A DNA stretch of 42,689 nucleotides from an uncultured Sphingobacteriaceae bacterium. GTDB taxonomy: Bacteria; Bacteroidota; Bacteroidia; Sphingobacteriales; Sphingobacteriaceae. A program made the translations under genes and the position numbers. The stretch spans positions 1 to 42,689 of the forward strand of contig CAMPKC010000041.1 of NCBI GenBank assembly GCA_946887045.1, given 5' to 3'. Of the stretch, positions 32,731 through 40,874 are shown piece by piece; position 1 is the first letter of the stretch; each line of letters begins with the position of its first letter. Below the pieces are notes generated by a model. The model did not search any database, was not told the DNA's origin, and was given only the letters and a program-made list of their open reading frames with translations.

Positions 32731-33969
32731 ATGAGTAAAAGTAAAGATATCAAATGCTCTTTCTGTGGTTCAGGGAAGCAGGATACGCTCATGTTGATTG
32801 CTGGATTGGATGCACATATTTGCGATAAATGTGTGGCTCAGGCAAATCAGATTTTATCTGAAGAGTTGTCTACCAGGAAAAACAAAACAGCGCAGTCGGC
32901 TTTAACGCTGATGAAGCCGATGGAAATAAAAAGTCATTTGGATCAATACGTAATTGGCCAGGATGATGCAAAGAAGGTTTTGTCTGTTGCCGTCTATAAT
33001 CACTACAAACGTCTTAATCAAAAAGTCGATAAGGATGAAATAGAGATTGAGAAATCTAATATCATCATGGTAGGTGAGACTGGAACTGGTAAAACTCTTT
33101 TAGCGAAAACTATTGCCAAAGTTTTACACGTACCTTTCTGTATTTGTGACGCAACTGTGTTAACCGAAGCAGGCTATGTTGGCGAGGATGTTGAAAGTAT
33201 TTTAACACGATTGCTGCAAGCTGCTGATTATGATGTTGCTGCGGCAGAACGTGGTATTGTTTATATTGATGAGGTTGATAAAATTGCCCGTAAGAGCGAT
33301 AATCCTTCAATTACCCGTGATGTGTCCGGCGAGGGTGTTCAACAGGCTTTATTGAAAATTCTGGAAGGAACGATGGTTAATGTACCACCTCAGGGCGGGC
33401 GTAAACATCCTGATCAGAAAATGATAGCAGTTAACACTAACAATATCCTGTTTATTTGTGGCGGAGCTTTTGACGGCATCGAGAAAAAGATTGCTAATAG
33501 ACTGCGCACACAGACAGTGGGTTATAAGGTTAATAACGAGGATGTTAATATCGATTTGAAAAATCTATATAAATATATTACGCCTCAGGATCTGCGTTCT
33601 TTTGGATTAATTCCCGAGTTAATTGGACGTTTGCCTGTAATAACCAGCTTGAATCCATTAGATAGAGCGGCTTTGTTAAATATTCTTACGGAACCGAAGA
33701 ATTCATTAACCCGCCAGTACACCAAATTATTTGAATATGAAGGTGTGAAGCTGGAATTTGAGAAGGAAGTTTTAGAGTTCATTGTAGATAAAGCAATGGA
33801 ATTTAAATTAGGAGCACGTGGATTACGTTCAATATGTGAAGCAATTATGATTGATGCCATGTTTGAAATGCCTTCGGAAAAGCATCATGATAAAGAACTT
33901 TATATAACCTTGGATTATGCGGTTGATAAATTTTCAAAATCGGATATTAAAAAATTAAAAGTTGCTTAA
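32731..33969 (+). CDS. clpX: ClpX ATPase
   Basis: ClpX is the hexameric AAA+ unfoldase that feeds substrates to ClpP. The N-terminal zinc domain has Cys9, Cys12, Cys31 and Cys34 in two Cys-x2-Cys pairs. Walker A is GETGTGKT (115-122), the pore loop is GYVG (149-152 region), and Walker B is IVYIDEVDK (176-184). The ClpP-contact loop, IGF in E. coli, appears as the related VGY in TQTVGYKV. The 412-residue length is normal. ATG at 32731 is preferred to the GTG one codon before it. A strong terminator lies 3 bases after the stop. Confidence 0.95.
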   Translation: MSKSKDIKCSFCGSGKQDTLMLIAGLDAHICDKCVAQANQILSEELSTRKNKTAQSALTLMKPMEIKSHLDQYVIGQDDAKKVLSVAVYNHYKRLNQKVDKDEIEIEKSNIIMVGETGTGKTLLAKTIAKVLHVPFCICDATVLTEAGYVGEDVESILTRLLQAADYDVAAAERGIVYIDEVDKIARKSDNPSITRDVSGEGVQQALLKILEGTMVNVPPQGGRKHPDQKMIAVNTNNILFICGGAFDGIEKKIANRLRTQTVGYKVNNEDVNIDLKNLYKYITPQDLRSFGLIPELIGRLPVITSLNPLDRAALLNILTEPKNSLTRQYTKLFEYEGVKLEFEKEVLEFIVDKAMEFKLGARGLRSICEAIMIDAMFEMPSEKHHDKELYITLDYAVDKFSKSDIKKLKVA

Positions 33970-33971
33970 TG

Positions 33972-33998
33972 AAAACCCCGATTTATCGGGGTTTTTTG
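33972..33998 (+). terminator. Terminator of the tig-clpP-clpX unit
   Basis: AAAACCCCGAT (33972-33982) and ATCGGGGTTTT (33985-33995) form an almost closed hairpin, with a T-run extending to 33997. It sits between clpX and the AMP nucleosidase gene, which starts only 17 bases later. Confidence 0.85.
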
Positions 33999-34014
33999 TT
34001 TTATATTAGAATAA

Positions 34015-34878
34015 ATGAATGAAGAAAAAGAGATAAAGCAAGATCCGGAAATAGTTGAAAGCGCCAAGAAAGTAAAGGAGGTAGAATCTCCTGTCAGAAA
34101 AGGCCTTAAAACTAAAGAAGAGATCGTCAAAAACTGGCTTCCGCGATATACCGGACGACCTCTTGACCAGTTCACTGATTTTATTCTGCTTACCAACTTT
34201 TCGAAATATTTGCAGTTGTTTTCAGAGTGGAACAACGACGCACCGATCATGGGACTTGATAAACCTATGCAAAGCGTATCGGCTGCCGGAATTACGATTA
34301 TAAATTTTGGTATGGGAAGTCCTCTGGCGGCTACTATGATGGATTTATTATCAACTATTCATCCAAAGGCGGTGCTGTTTTTAGGGAAATGCGGCGGTAT
34401 AAAAAAGAAGAATAATATCGGCGATTTAATCTTGCCGATTGCAGCAATACGCGGAGAGGGTACCTCAAATGATTACTTTCCACCCGAAGTTCCTGCTTTA
34501 CCTTCTTTTGCCTTACAAAAAGCTATTTCAACCACAATTCGCGATCATTCAAGAGATTACTGGACAGGAACGGTTTACACTACCAACAGACGCGTTTGGG
34601 AGCATGATAAAAGCTTTAAAAAATACTTGAAAACTTTAAGGGCAATGGCCATAGATATGGAGACAGCCACAATATTCTCAACCGGATTCGCAAACAAAAT
34701 TCCCACAGGCGCTTTGTTATTGGTATCAGATCAGCCAATGATCCCGGAAGGTGTTAAAACAACTGAAAGCGACTCCAAAGTAACTGAACAGTATGTAGAA
34801 ACACATCTTAAAATTGGTATAGATTCGCTGAAGCAATTAATAAATAATGGCCTTACAGTTAAACATCTGAAGTTTTAA
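34015..34878 (+). CDS. amn: AMP nucleosidase
   Basis: The 287-residue enzyme hydrolyses AMP to adenine and ribose-5-phosphate and belongs to the nucleoside phosphorylase fold. Family features include INFGMGSPLAATMMDLL, the phosphate-site LFLGKCGGIKKK, and the base-contacting DMETATIFSTGF with its purine-recognition Glu. Residues 1-30 are a highly charged extension (EEKEIKQDPEIVE). It lacks the large N-terminal regulatory domain of E. coli Amn (484 residues), so it is the short Bacteroidota type. It starts right after the clpX terminator, so it may use partial read-through or a promoter hidden in the clpX end; no consensus promoter is obvious. Confidence 0.85.
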   Translation: MNEEKEIKQDPEIVESAKKVKEVESPVRKGLKTKEEIVKNWLPRYTGRPLDQFTDFILLTNFSKYLQLFSEWNNDAPIMGLDKPMQSVSAAGITIINFGMGSPLAATMMDLLSTIHPKAVLFLGKCGGIKKKNNIGDLILPIAAIRGEGTSNDYFPPEVPALPSFALQKAISTTIRDHSRDYWTGTVYTTNRRVWEHDKSFKKYLKTLRAMAIDMETATIFSTGFANKIPTGALLLVSDQPMIPEGVKTTESDSKVTEQYVETHLKIGIDSLKQLINNGLTVKHLKF

Positions 34879-34879
34879 T

Positions 34880-34912
34880 TTCGTCTGCTTTTAATTTTAC
34901 TTCTTACTTTTG
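34880..34912 (+). promoter_or_regulatory. Promoter of the cystathionine beta-synthase gene
   Basis: TTCG at 34880-34883 (one change from TTTG) and TACTTTTG at 34905-34912 (perfect TAnnTTTG) are separated by 21 bases. The start codon is 33 bases downstream of the -7 element. Confidence 0.5.
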
Positions 34913-34945
34913 ATTTTTTCTCTTCCATTTTTTTAAATTTATAGG

Positions 34946-36307
34946 ATGTGGTACAGTAATATTCTTGAAACTATTGGAAATACGCCATTGGTTAAATTAA
35001 ACAAGGTTACGAAGGATGTTAAGGCAACGGTTTTAGCAAAACTTGAAATAACTAATCCAGGTAACTCTATAAAAGACCGGATGGCTCTTCAGATGATAAT
35101 TGATGCAGAGAGCGAAGGGAAACTTAAACCCGGCGGAACTATAATAGAAGGTACATCCGGTAATACTGGCATGGGGCTGGCGATTGCTGCCGCCGTTAAA
35201 GGATACAAATGTATTTTTACTACCACAGATAAACAATCGAAAGAAAAAATTGATGCTTTGCGGGCATTCGGGGCAGAGGTTATTGTGTGTCCGACGAATG
35301 TCGAACCGGAGGACCCCAGATCTTACTATTCTGTTGCAACTCGTTTACAAAAGGAAATTCCAAATTCATGGAAGGCAAATCAATACGATAATCTGTCGAA
35401 TACGAAAGCTAATTATGAACAAACAGGTCCTGAGATCTGGGAGCAAACAGAAGGCAAGATAACACATTTAGTTGTTGGTGTTGGAACGGGAGGAACTATA
35501 TCTGGTGCCGGAAAGTTCCTGAAAGAAAAGAATCCGAATATTAAGTGTTGGGGGATTGATACTTATGGATCTGTATTTAAAAAGTATAAGGAAACCGGTA
35601 TTTTCGATAAAAACGAGATTTATCCTTACATAACCGAGGGAATCGGAGAGGATTTTTTGCCCAAAAATGTTGATTTTTCTGTCATCGACCATTTCGAAAA
35701 AGTGACCGATAAAGATGCTGCGTTAATGACCAGAGAAATTGCTTTAAAAGATGGCATTTTTGCTGGAAACTCTTCAGGCGCGGCAATCGCAGGATTGATT
35801 CAAATGAAGGATCAGTTAAAAGAAGATGACCTGATTGTAGTTATTTTCCATGATCATGGTACTCGTTATCTGGCCAAGATGTATAACGAAGATTGGCTAC
35901 GTGAACGCGGCTTTCTGAAAGATGAAAAAGTAACAGCTAGAACTATCCTCAGTAAACGTGAACGCCAGGAGATGGTAACTATTGAGGCTCATAAGACTGT
36001 AATAGAAGCAATAAATACTCTCAAAGCTTTAAATATTTCTCAGCTTCCGGTAACAAAAAATCAACAGATAATAGGTAAAATAACCGAGAACGATATTTTC
36101 TCCTGTCTTTTTGAGGATCCTTCTATCAAGTCGAGCCCTATAACCTCAATTATGACGGAGCCGTTTCCAATTGTAGATTTGAATACTTCAATTGACAAGA
36201 TTTCTTCATTGATTAACAAAGAAAGTACAGCGGTAATGGTTGTGGATGAATTTAATAAACTTGAGATTATCACTCAATTTGATATCATTAATGCGATATC
36301 AGTGTAG
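34946..36307 (+). CDS. Cystathionine beta-synthase-type enzyme with CBS pair
   Basis: The 453-residue protein is a fold type II pyridoxal-phosphate enzyme. The PLP lysine is Lys43 in NPGNSIKDR, TSGNTG is at 70-75 and the phosphate-binding GVGTGGTISG is near 178-187. Residues about 335-453 are a CBS-domain pair (HKTVIEAINTLKALNISQLP, then ITSIMTEPFPIVDLNTSIDK), typical of cystathionine beta-synthases that respond to adenylates such as S-adenosylmethionine. It probably condenses serine (or O-acetylserine) with homocysteine or sulfide; the exact reaction between CBS and cysteine synthase cannot be fixed from the sequence. It is a single-gene unit with its own promoter and a convergent hairpin shared with murA. 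Confidence 0.85.
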   Translation: MWYSNILETIGNTPLVKLNKVTKDVKATVLAKLEITNPGNSIKDRMALQMIIDAESEGKLKPGGTIIEGTSGNTGMGLAIAAAVKGYKCIFTTTDKQSKEKIDALRAFGAEVIVCPTNVEPEDPRSYYSVATRLQKEIPNSWKANQYDNLSNTKANYEQTGPEIWEQTEGKITHLVVGVGTGGTISGAGKFLKEKNPNIKCWGIDTYGSVFKKYKETGIFDKNEIYPYITEGIGEDFLPKNVDFSVIDHFEKVTDKDAALMTREIALKDGIFAGNSSGAAIAGLIQMKDQLKEDDLIVVIFHDHGTRYLAKMYNEDWLRERGFLKDEKVTARTILSKRERQEMVTIEAHKTVIEAINTLKALNISQLPVTKNQQIIGKITENDIFSCLFEDPSIKSSPITSIMTEPFPIVDLNTSIDKISSLINKESTAVMVVDEFNKLEIITQFDIINAISV

Positions 36308-36316
36308 ATTTTAATT

Positions 36317-36347
36317 GTCATCGGATGATTTTCATTCATCCGATGAC
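36317..36347. terminator. Convergent hairpin between cbs and murA genes
   Basis: GTCATCGGATGA (36317-36328) and TCATCCGATGAC (36336-36347) form a perfect 12-bp stem with a 7-base loop, 10 bases after the upstream stop and 8 bases before the murA stop. It lacks a strong T-run on either side, so termination may be weak or depend on other factors. Confidence 0.5.
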
Positions 36348-36354
36348 TAGAAGT

Positions 36355-37680
36355 TTAATGCGATTTTGGCATGGCATCAATTCTCTTGATCTCAGCCCCC
36401 AATGCTCTTAAGCGAATGTCAATATCCTGATAGCCTCTCTCAATCTGTTCGATACTGTGAATTATTGAAGTACCACTTGCAGAAAGTGCAGCTATAAGTA
36501 ATGATACTCCTGCACGAATATCAGGGGAGGTCATTTCTATACCGCGCAATTTTACCTGCTTGTTAAGCCCCATCACAGTGGCTCTGTGCGGATCGCATAA
36601 GATAATCTGCGCACCCATATCAATTAGCTTATCCACAAAGAACAAACGGCTTTCAAACATCTTTTGATGTATCATTACGTTCCCTTTTGCCTGAGTGGCT
36701 ACCACTAAGATAATCGAAAGTAAATCAGGGGTGAATCCCGGCCAGGGAGAATCTGCAATGGTTAGAATTGAACCGTCAATAAAGGTATCTATTTCGTAAT
36801 TAGATTGAGAAGGGATATAAATATCGTCACCACGTAGTTCAAAGTTTATTCCAAGCCTTCTGAATACGTTTGGAATTATTCCCAGCTCTTCAAAGCATAC
36901 GTTTTTAATGGTGATTTCAGACTCTGTCATCGCCGCTAAGCCGATGAAGGAACCAATTTCAATCATATCTGGCAGAAGTCTGTGTTCGGTGCCACCTAAT
37001 TCAGAAACTCCTTCAATCGTCAGTAAATTAGATCCTATTCCGGATATTTTGGCTCCCATTCTATTCAGCATCTTGCAGAGTTGCTGTAAGTAAGGCTCGC
37101 AAGCAGCGTTGTATAGAGTCGTAGTTCCTTTCGCTAGAACAGCTGCCATAACAACGTTTGCCGTTCCGGTTACAGAAGCTTCATCTAAGAGAATATAGGT
37201 TCCTTTTAGATCCGTGGCATCGACGTTGAAAAAGCTTGTTTCCGCATTGTAATTAAATTTAGCCCCTAGTTTTTCAAATCCAAGAAAGTGGGTGTCAAGT
37301 CTTCTTCTTCCAATTTTATCGCCGCCTGGTTTTGGGATGGCAGCCTTTCCGAAGCGTGCCAGTAGGGGGCCCACGATCATGATTGAACCCCTCAGACTTC
37401 CTCCTTTAGACTTAAATTCCTGAGATTGAAAGAGATCAAGATTTATATTTTTAGCTTCAAAAGTATAAGTGTCTTTGTTTATACGGTTAATAGTAACTCC
37501 TAAATCTCCAAGCAGGACAATTAGCTTATTTACATCAACAATATCTGGTATATTACTTATAGTGACTTTCTCTGGTGTTAATAAAACAGCAGCCAGTACT
37601 TGTAGAGCTTCATTTTTGGCTCCCTGAGGGATAATTTCTCCCTTCAGCGGTTTGCCGCCGTGAATTTCGAATGCATTCAT
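36355..37680 (-). CDS. murA: UDP-N-acetylglucosamine 1-carboxyvinyltransferase with Asp for catalytic Cys
   Basis: MurA transfers enolpyruvate from PEP to UDP-GlcNAc, the first committed step of peptidoglycan synthesis. The 441-residue protein has the two-domain EPSP-synthase fold, with substrate Lys22/Asn23 in PQGAKNEALQ. The mobile loop reads PGGDKIGRRRLD: Asp121 is at the place of the E. coli catalytic Cys115. In Mycobacterium, Chlamydia and Borrelia the same Cys-to-Asp change keeps activity and gives fosfomycin resistance. Other conserved regions (RVTGTANVVMAA-like SVTGTANVVMAAV, LLPDMIEIGSF, SIEQIERGYQDID) are intact. It is the last gene of a UvrD-DUF4290-MurA run on the minus strand, with 35 bases to DUF4290. 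Confidence 0.95.
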   Translation of the reverse strand: MNAFEIHGGKPLKGEIIPQGAKNEALQVLAAVLLTPEKVTISNIPDIVDVNKLIVLLGDLGVTINRINKDTYTFEAKNINLDLFQSQEFKSKGGSLRGSIMIVGPLLARFGKAAIPKPGGDKIGRRRLDTHFLGFEKLGAKFNYNAETSFFNVDATDLKGTYILLDEASVTGTANVVMAAVLAKGTTTLYNAACEPYLQQLCKMLNRMGAKISGIGSNLLTIEGVSELGGTEHRLLPDMIEIGSFIGLAAMTESEITIKNVCFEELGIIPNVFRRLGINFELRGDDIYIPSQSNYEIDTFIDGSILTIADSPWPGFTPDLLSIILVVATQAKGNVMIHQKMFESRLFFVDKLIDMGAQIILCDPHRATVMGLNKQVKLRGIEMTSPDIRAGVSLLIAALSASGTSIIHSIEQIERGYQDIDIRLRALGAEIKRIDAMPKSH

Positions 37681-37715
37681 GGATTAAAAAGGTTTAAAGC
37701 TGTAAAAGGTTTAAT

Positions 37716-38396
37716 TTAATATCGTTTCCCGTTATTTTTTGGGCGGTTTCCCTGATTACGAGAAGGACTACTATTGTTTTGCCGCGGTTTATTATTGTTT
37801 CCATTACTCGAAGCACTCTTCTGTCTAACTCCGGGGGCATTAGGCCTTACTTCAATTTTATGTAAATTAAAGTTTTCGTCTAAAACCAATTCTCCGTTTG
37901 ATAAGGCTTTTAAGTCGCTGATAATGGTTTCGTCGGCCACAGTATCCTTGTTCCAGGTAACGTAAGCCATTTTCATGAAGTTCGCGATAGACTGAATCAT
38001 TGTTTGTCTTCGCTGAGGATCTTCAATTGATTTGGCTTTTTTTATCATTACCTCCACGGTTTTACCGTAGTGTTTAAACCTGATTCGATGTTGCGGATAG
38101 GCTAGAGGGGCCGGTTTGAAATGAATTGCATCCTCTGCCGGTTTCGGATAACTGGAATCAACATCAATCTGGAAATCAGAAATAATGTGAAGGTGATCCC
38201 ACAATTTATGTTTGAAATCGGCGACATCACGTAAGTGTGGATTTAAAAAACCCATAAGGTCGATAACAACCTGTGCGTGTCTGTTACGTTCCTCTTTGGT
38301 AGGTAAAGTGCAAATATAGGCTACCATGTTTTGAACATTCCGGCCGTATTCTGCAAGGATTAGTTTTTTCCTTGATGTATTATAATCAAATGTCAT
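37716..38396 (-). CDS. DUF4290 protein
   Basis: The 226-residue protein matches DUF4290, a Bacteroidota-specific family, recognised by TFDYNTSRKKLILAEYGRN, the helix DLMGFLNPHLRDVADFKHKLWDH (in two parts) and VRFKHYG-type RIRFKHYGK. The domain covers about residues 1-180; the rest (about 185-226) is a low-complexity Asn/Arg/Ser/Gly tail resembling RNA-binding tails. No enzyme motif, signal peptide or membrane segment is visible. It is commonly placed next to murA, which is also the case here, so a link with cell-wall synthesis or its control is suspected but unproven. Confidence 0.85.
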   Translation of the reverse strand: MTFDYNTSRKKLILAEYGRNVQNMVAYICTLPTKEERNRHAQVVIDLMGFLNPHLRDVADFKHKLWDHLHIISDFQIDVDSSYPKPAEDAIHFKPAPLAYPQHRIRFKHYGKTVEVMIKKAKSIEDPQRRQTMIQSIANFMKMAYVTWNKDTVADETIISDLKALSNGELVLDENFNLHKIEVRPNAPGVRQKSASSNGNNNKPRQNNSSPSRNQGNRPKNNGKRY

Positions 38397-38420
38397 GTCT
38401 GTTTTAATCTTTTGGAGGGA

Positions 38421-38464
38421 AAATTCCCAGCCGGGATCGCTGTTTCAGTAAAGCTCGGGAATTT
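38421..38464 (-). terminator. Weak hairpin after the UvrD/PcrA gene
   Basis: AAATTCCC-AGC (38421-38431) and GCTCGGGAATTT (38453-38464) form an 11-bp stem with one bulged base, overlapping the uvrD stop at 38463. On the minus strand only a short T/C tract follows, so it may attenuate rather than stop transcription into DUF4290. Confidence 0.35.
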
Positions 38465-40739
38465 ACGATACTATACGAAGTTTAGCAAATTTAAGTAAAA
38501 GTTGTTTCTGTCCAAGCTCTTTGAAAAATATTGTTGCTTTTATGTCCGGTTTATTCCCTTCTAAGGTCAAAACCTTTCCAAAACCAAAGCGTTCATGCTC
38601 AACATCCATGCCAACCTGAAGGTTCGAAGTATCCGAAGGCGCAAATCCCGCGCTCGGAACATGGGCTTTAGGTAGTATCGAAGTAGTTTTGGGTGCAGTT
38701 GCGGGTTTAGGTTTCGAAAACGCGTCGCTGCCCGACTGACTGCTCCATGAACTTCTTTCCTGATTGAAAAACGGATTTTCAGGCTTTTGTTGTTGCTTAA
38801 AATCCAGTTCTAAATATTGAGGATTGATCTCATCGATAAAACGACTTGGTTCACAGCTTGTCAATGTTCCCCAACGGTAACGTGAAGTAGCATAAGAAAT
38901 TGTCAGTTTTTTCTCTGCTCTGGTTATTGCTACATAAAATAATCGGCGTTCCTCTTCTAAGTCAGCTCTCGAGTTTAATGACATTTGTGAAGGAAAAAGG
39001 TTTTCTTCTAAACCCACAATACAAACGTTTTTAAATTCCAATCCTTTGGCCGAGTGAATGGTCATTAAGGAAACGGTGTCGGCATTCGGATTTTTATCGT
39101 TGTCGTCGTTAGTTAAAAGTGCGATGTCCTGCATAAAGATATCCAGACCTTTTTCTTCAATATCTTCTCGTTCGCTGAATTCTTTTATACCATTTAATAG
39201 TTCCTGAATATTTTCGTAACGGTTTAGTCCTTCGACTGATTTATCATCATACAGATCCTTTAACAGTCCTGAATGCTGAGCAATATGCAATGCACAATCG
39301 TAAGCAGAATGTGTTTTTGCCAACACCTGGAAACTTTGGATAATGGTTCCGAAATTGCCCACGGAAGCAGCACTTCTTGCATCAAGGTATTTGTTTGCAT
39401 CAATTATTACTTCCCACAAAGTGAGATCATTTTTATCTGCAGCAATAATTATGCGTTCTATTGTTGTATCGCCAATTCCTCGTCTCGGATAATTAATAAC
39501 ACGCTTTAAAGCTTCCTCATCATTAGGATTAAAAGTAAGGCGAAAGTAGGCGATAAGGTCTTTTATCTCTTTACGTTGATAAAAGGAAAGTCCGCCGTAT
39601 ATTTTGTAAGGGATATTTAACTTTCGTAAGGCTTCCTCCATCGCTCTCGATTGTGCATTGGTACGATAGAGAATAGCAAAGTCATTATAATTATACCCTT
39701 TGGACGCTCTTTCCTGTGCAATACCTTCGGCAATTATTTTACCTTCCTCATTGTCGCTGAATGCCCTGGCGATCTTAATTTTATCACCCGTTTCATTTTC
39801 GGAAAAAACGGTTTTTTTAAGCTGATTTTGATTGTTGGCAATAATGCTGTTGGCCGCATTTACAATGTTTTGAGTAGATCGATAGTTCTGCTCAAGTTTA
39901 AAAACTTTTAAATCAGGATAGTCTTTTTCGAAATTTAAAATATTTTGGATATTGGCTCCGCGAAATGCGTAAATACTTTGGGCATCATCACCAACTACGC
40001 AGATATTTTCATTAATAGCCGCAAGTTTTTTTACAATCAGATACTGAGAGTAGTTCGTGTCCTGATACTCATCAACCATGAGGTATCTGAATTTATTTTG
40101 ATACTTATATAAAACATCAGGATGCTCGCGCAGGAGAACGTTTGTTTTAAATAGTAAATCATCAAAATCCATTGCTCCGGCTTTAAAGCAGCGTGCAGCA
40201 TAAATCTGGTAAATTTCTCCTAGTCTTCCTCTGCCGGTTGAGAAGTCTTCTGACTGGATATGCTCATTTTTTAAGTATTCTGCCGGAGAAATCAAATTGT
40301 TTTTTGCAGACGAAATCCTATTATAGACGAAGTTTGCGTTGTACAATTTATCGTCCAATTGCTGTTCTTTAAGAATTGCACGCAGAAGACTTTTGCTGTC
40401 GTCGGTGTCGTATATCGTGAAATTATTAGGATAACCTATTTTATTGGCTTCAACTCGTAATATTTTAGCAAAAACGGAGTGAAACGTGCCCATCCAGATG
40501 TTTTTCGCTTCTGCACCTACGGCTTTCATAATCCGTTCACGCATTTCTTTTGCGGCTTTATTCGTGAACGTTAATACCAATATATTGAAGGGATCGACCC
40601 CTTGCGTAATTAAATGAGCTACGCGGCAGGTAATTACACGTGTTTTACCAGAGCCGGCACCTGCAACTATCATTACCGGTCCACTCGTTTGTTCTACTGC
40701 CTCTTTTTGTGAAGGATTTAACCCTTTTAAATAATCCAA
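38463..40739 (-). CDS. UvrD/PcrA-type DNA helicase
   Basis: The 758-residue superfamily 1A helicase unwinds DNA in a 3'-5' direction and serves in repair and removal of proteins from DNA. Motifs in order include the Q motif LNPSQKEAV (7-15), Walker A AGAGSGKT (26-33), motif Ia FTNKAA, Walker B LMVDEYQDTN, motif III AQSIYAFRGA, motif IV EQNYRST, motif V MTIHSAKGLEF and motif VI VAITRAEKKL. The last 60 or so residues form the Tudor-like domain that binds RNA polymerase in PcrA (VGMDVEHERFGFGKV). The start is TTG at 40739, giving MDYLKGLNPSQ; no ATG is usable upstream. It heads the UvrD-DUF4290-MurA group. Confidence 0.93.
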   Translation of the reverse strand: MDYLKGLNPSQKEAVEQTSGPVMIVAGAGSGKTRVITCRVAHLITQGVDPFNILVLTFTNKAAKEMRERIMKAVGAEAKNIWMGTFHSVFAKILRVEANKIGYPNNFTIYDTDDSKSLLRAILKEQQLDDKLYNANFVYNRISSAKNNLISPAEYLKNEHIQSEDFSTGRGRLGEIYQIYAARCFKAGAMDFDDLLFKTNVLLREHPDVLYKYQNKFRYLMVDEYQDTNYSQYLIVKKLAAINENICVVGDDAQSIYAFRGANIQNILNFEKDYPDLKVFKLEQNYRSTQNIVNAANSIIANNQNQLKKTVFSENETGDKIKIARAFSDNEEGKIIAEGIAQERASKGYNYNDFAILYRTNAQSRAMEEALRKLNIPYKIYGGLSFYQRKEIKDLIAYFRLTFNPNDEEALKRVINYPRRGIGDTTIERIIIAADKNDLTLWEVIIDANKYLDARSAASVGNFGTIIQSFQVLAKTHSAYDCALHIAQHSGLLKDLYDDKSVEGLNRYENIQELLNGIKEFSEREDIEEKGLDIFMQDIALLTNDDNDKNPNADTVSLMTIHSAKGLEFKNVCIVGLEENLFPSQMSLNSRADLEEERRLFYVAITRAEKKLTISYATSRYRWGTLTSCEPSRFIDEINPQYLELDFKQQQKPENPFFNQERSSWSSQSGSDAFSKPKPATAPKTTSILPKAHVPSAGFAPSDTSNLQVGMDVEHERFGFGKVLTLEGNKPDIKATIFFKELGQKQLLLKFAKLRIVS

Positions 40740-40874
40740 ACCTAATCCCTTTTCAATAATATCTAAATGTTTTATCGGCGATGAAACCTCATAAATTGTA
40801 ATTCTCCATTTTTTAGTGGAAAGATTATGCCAGTTTCAAATGGCTAAATTAAAAAATTGCCGAGGAATTTCCGT

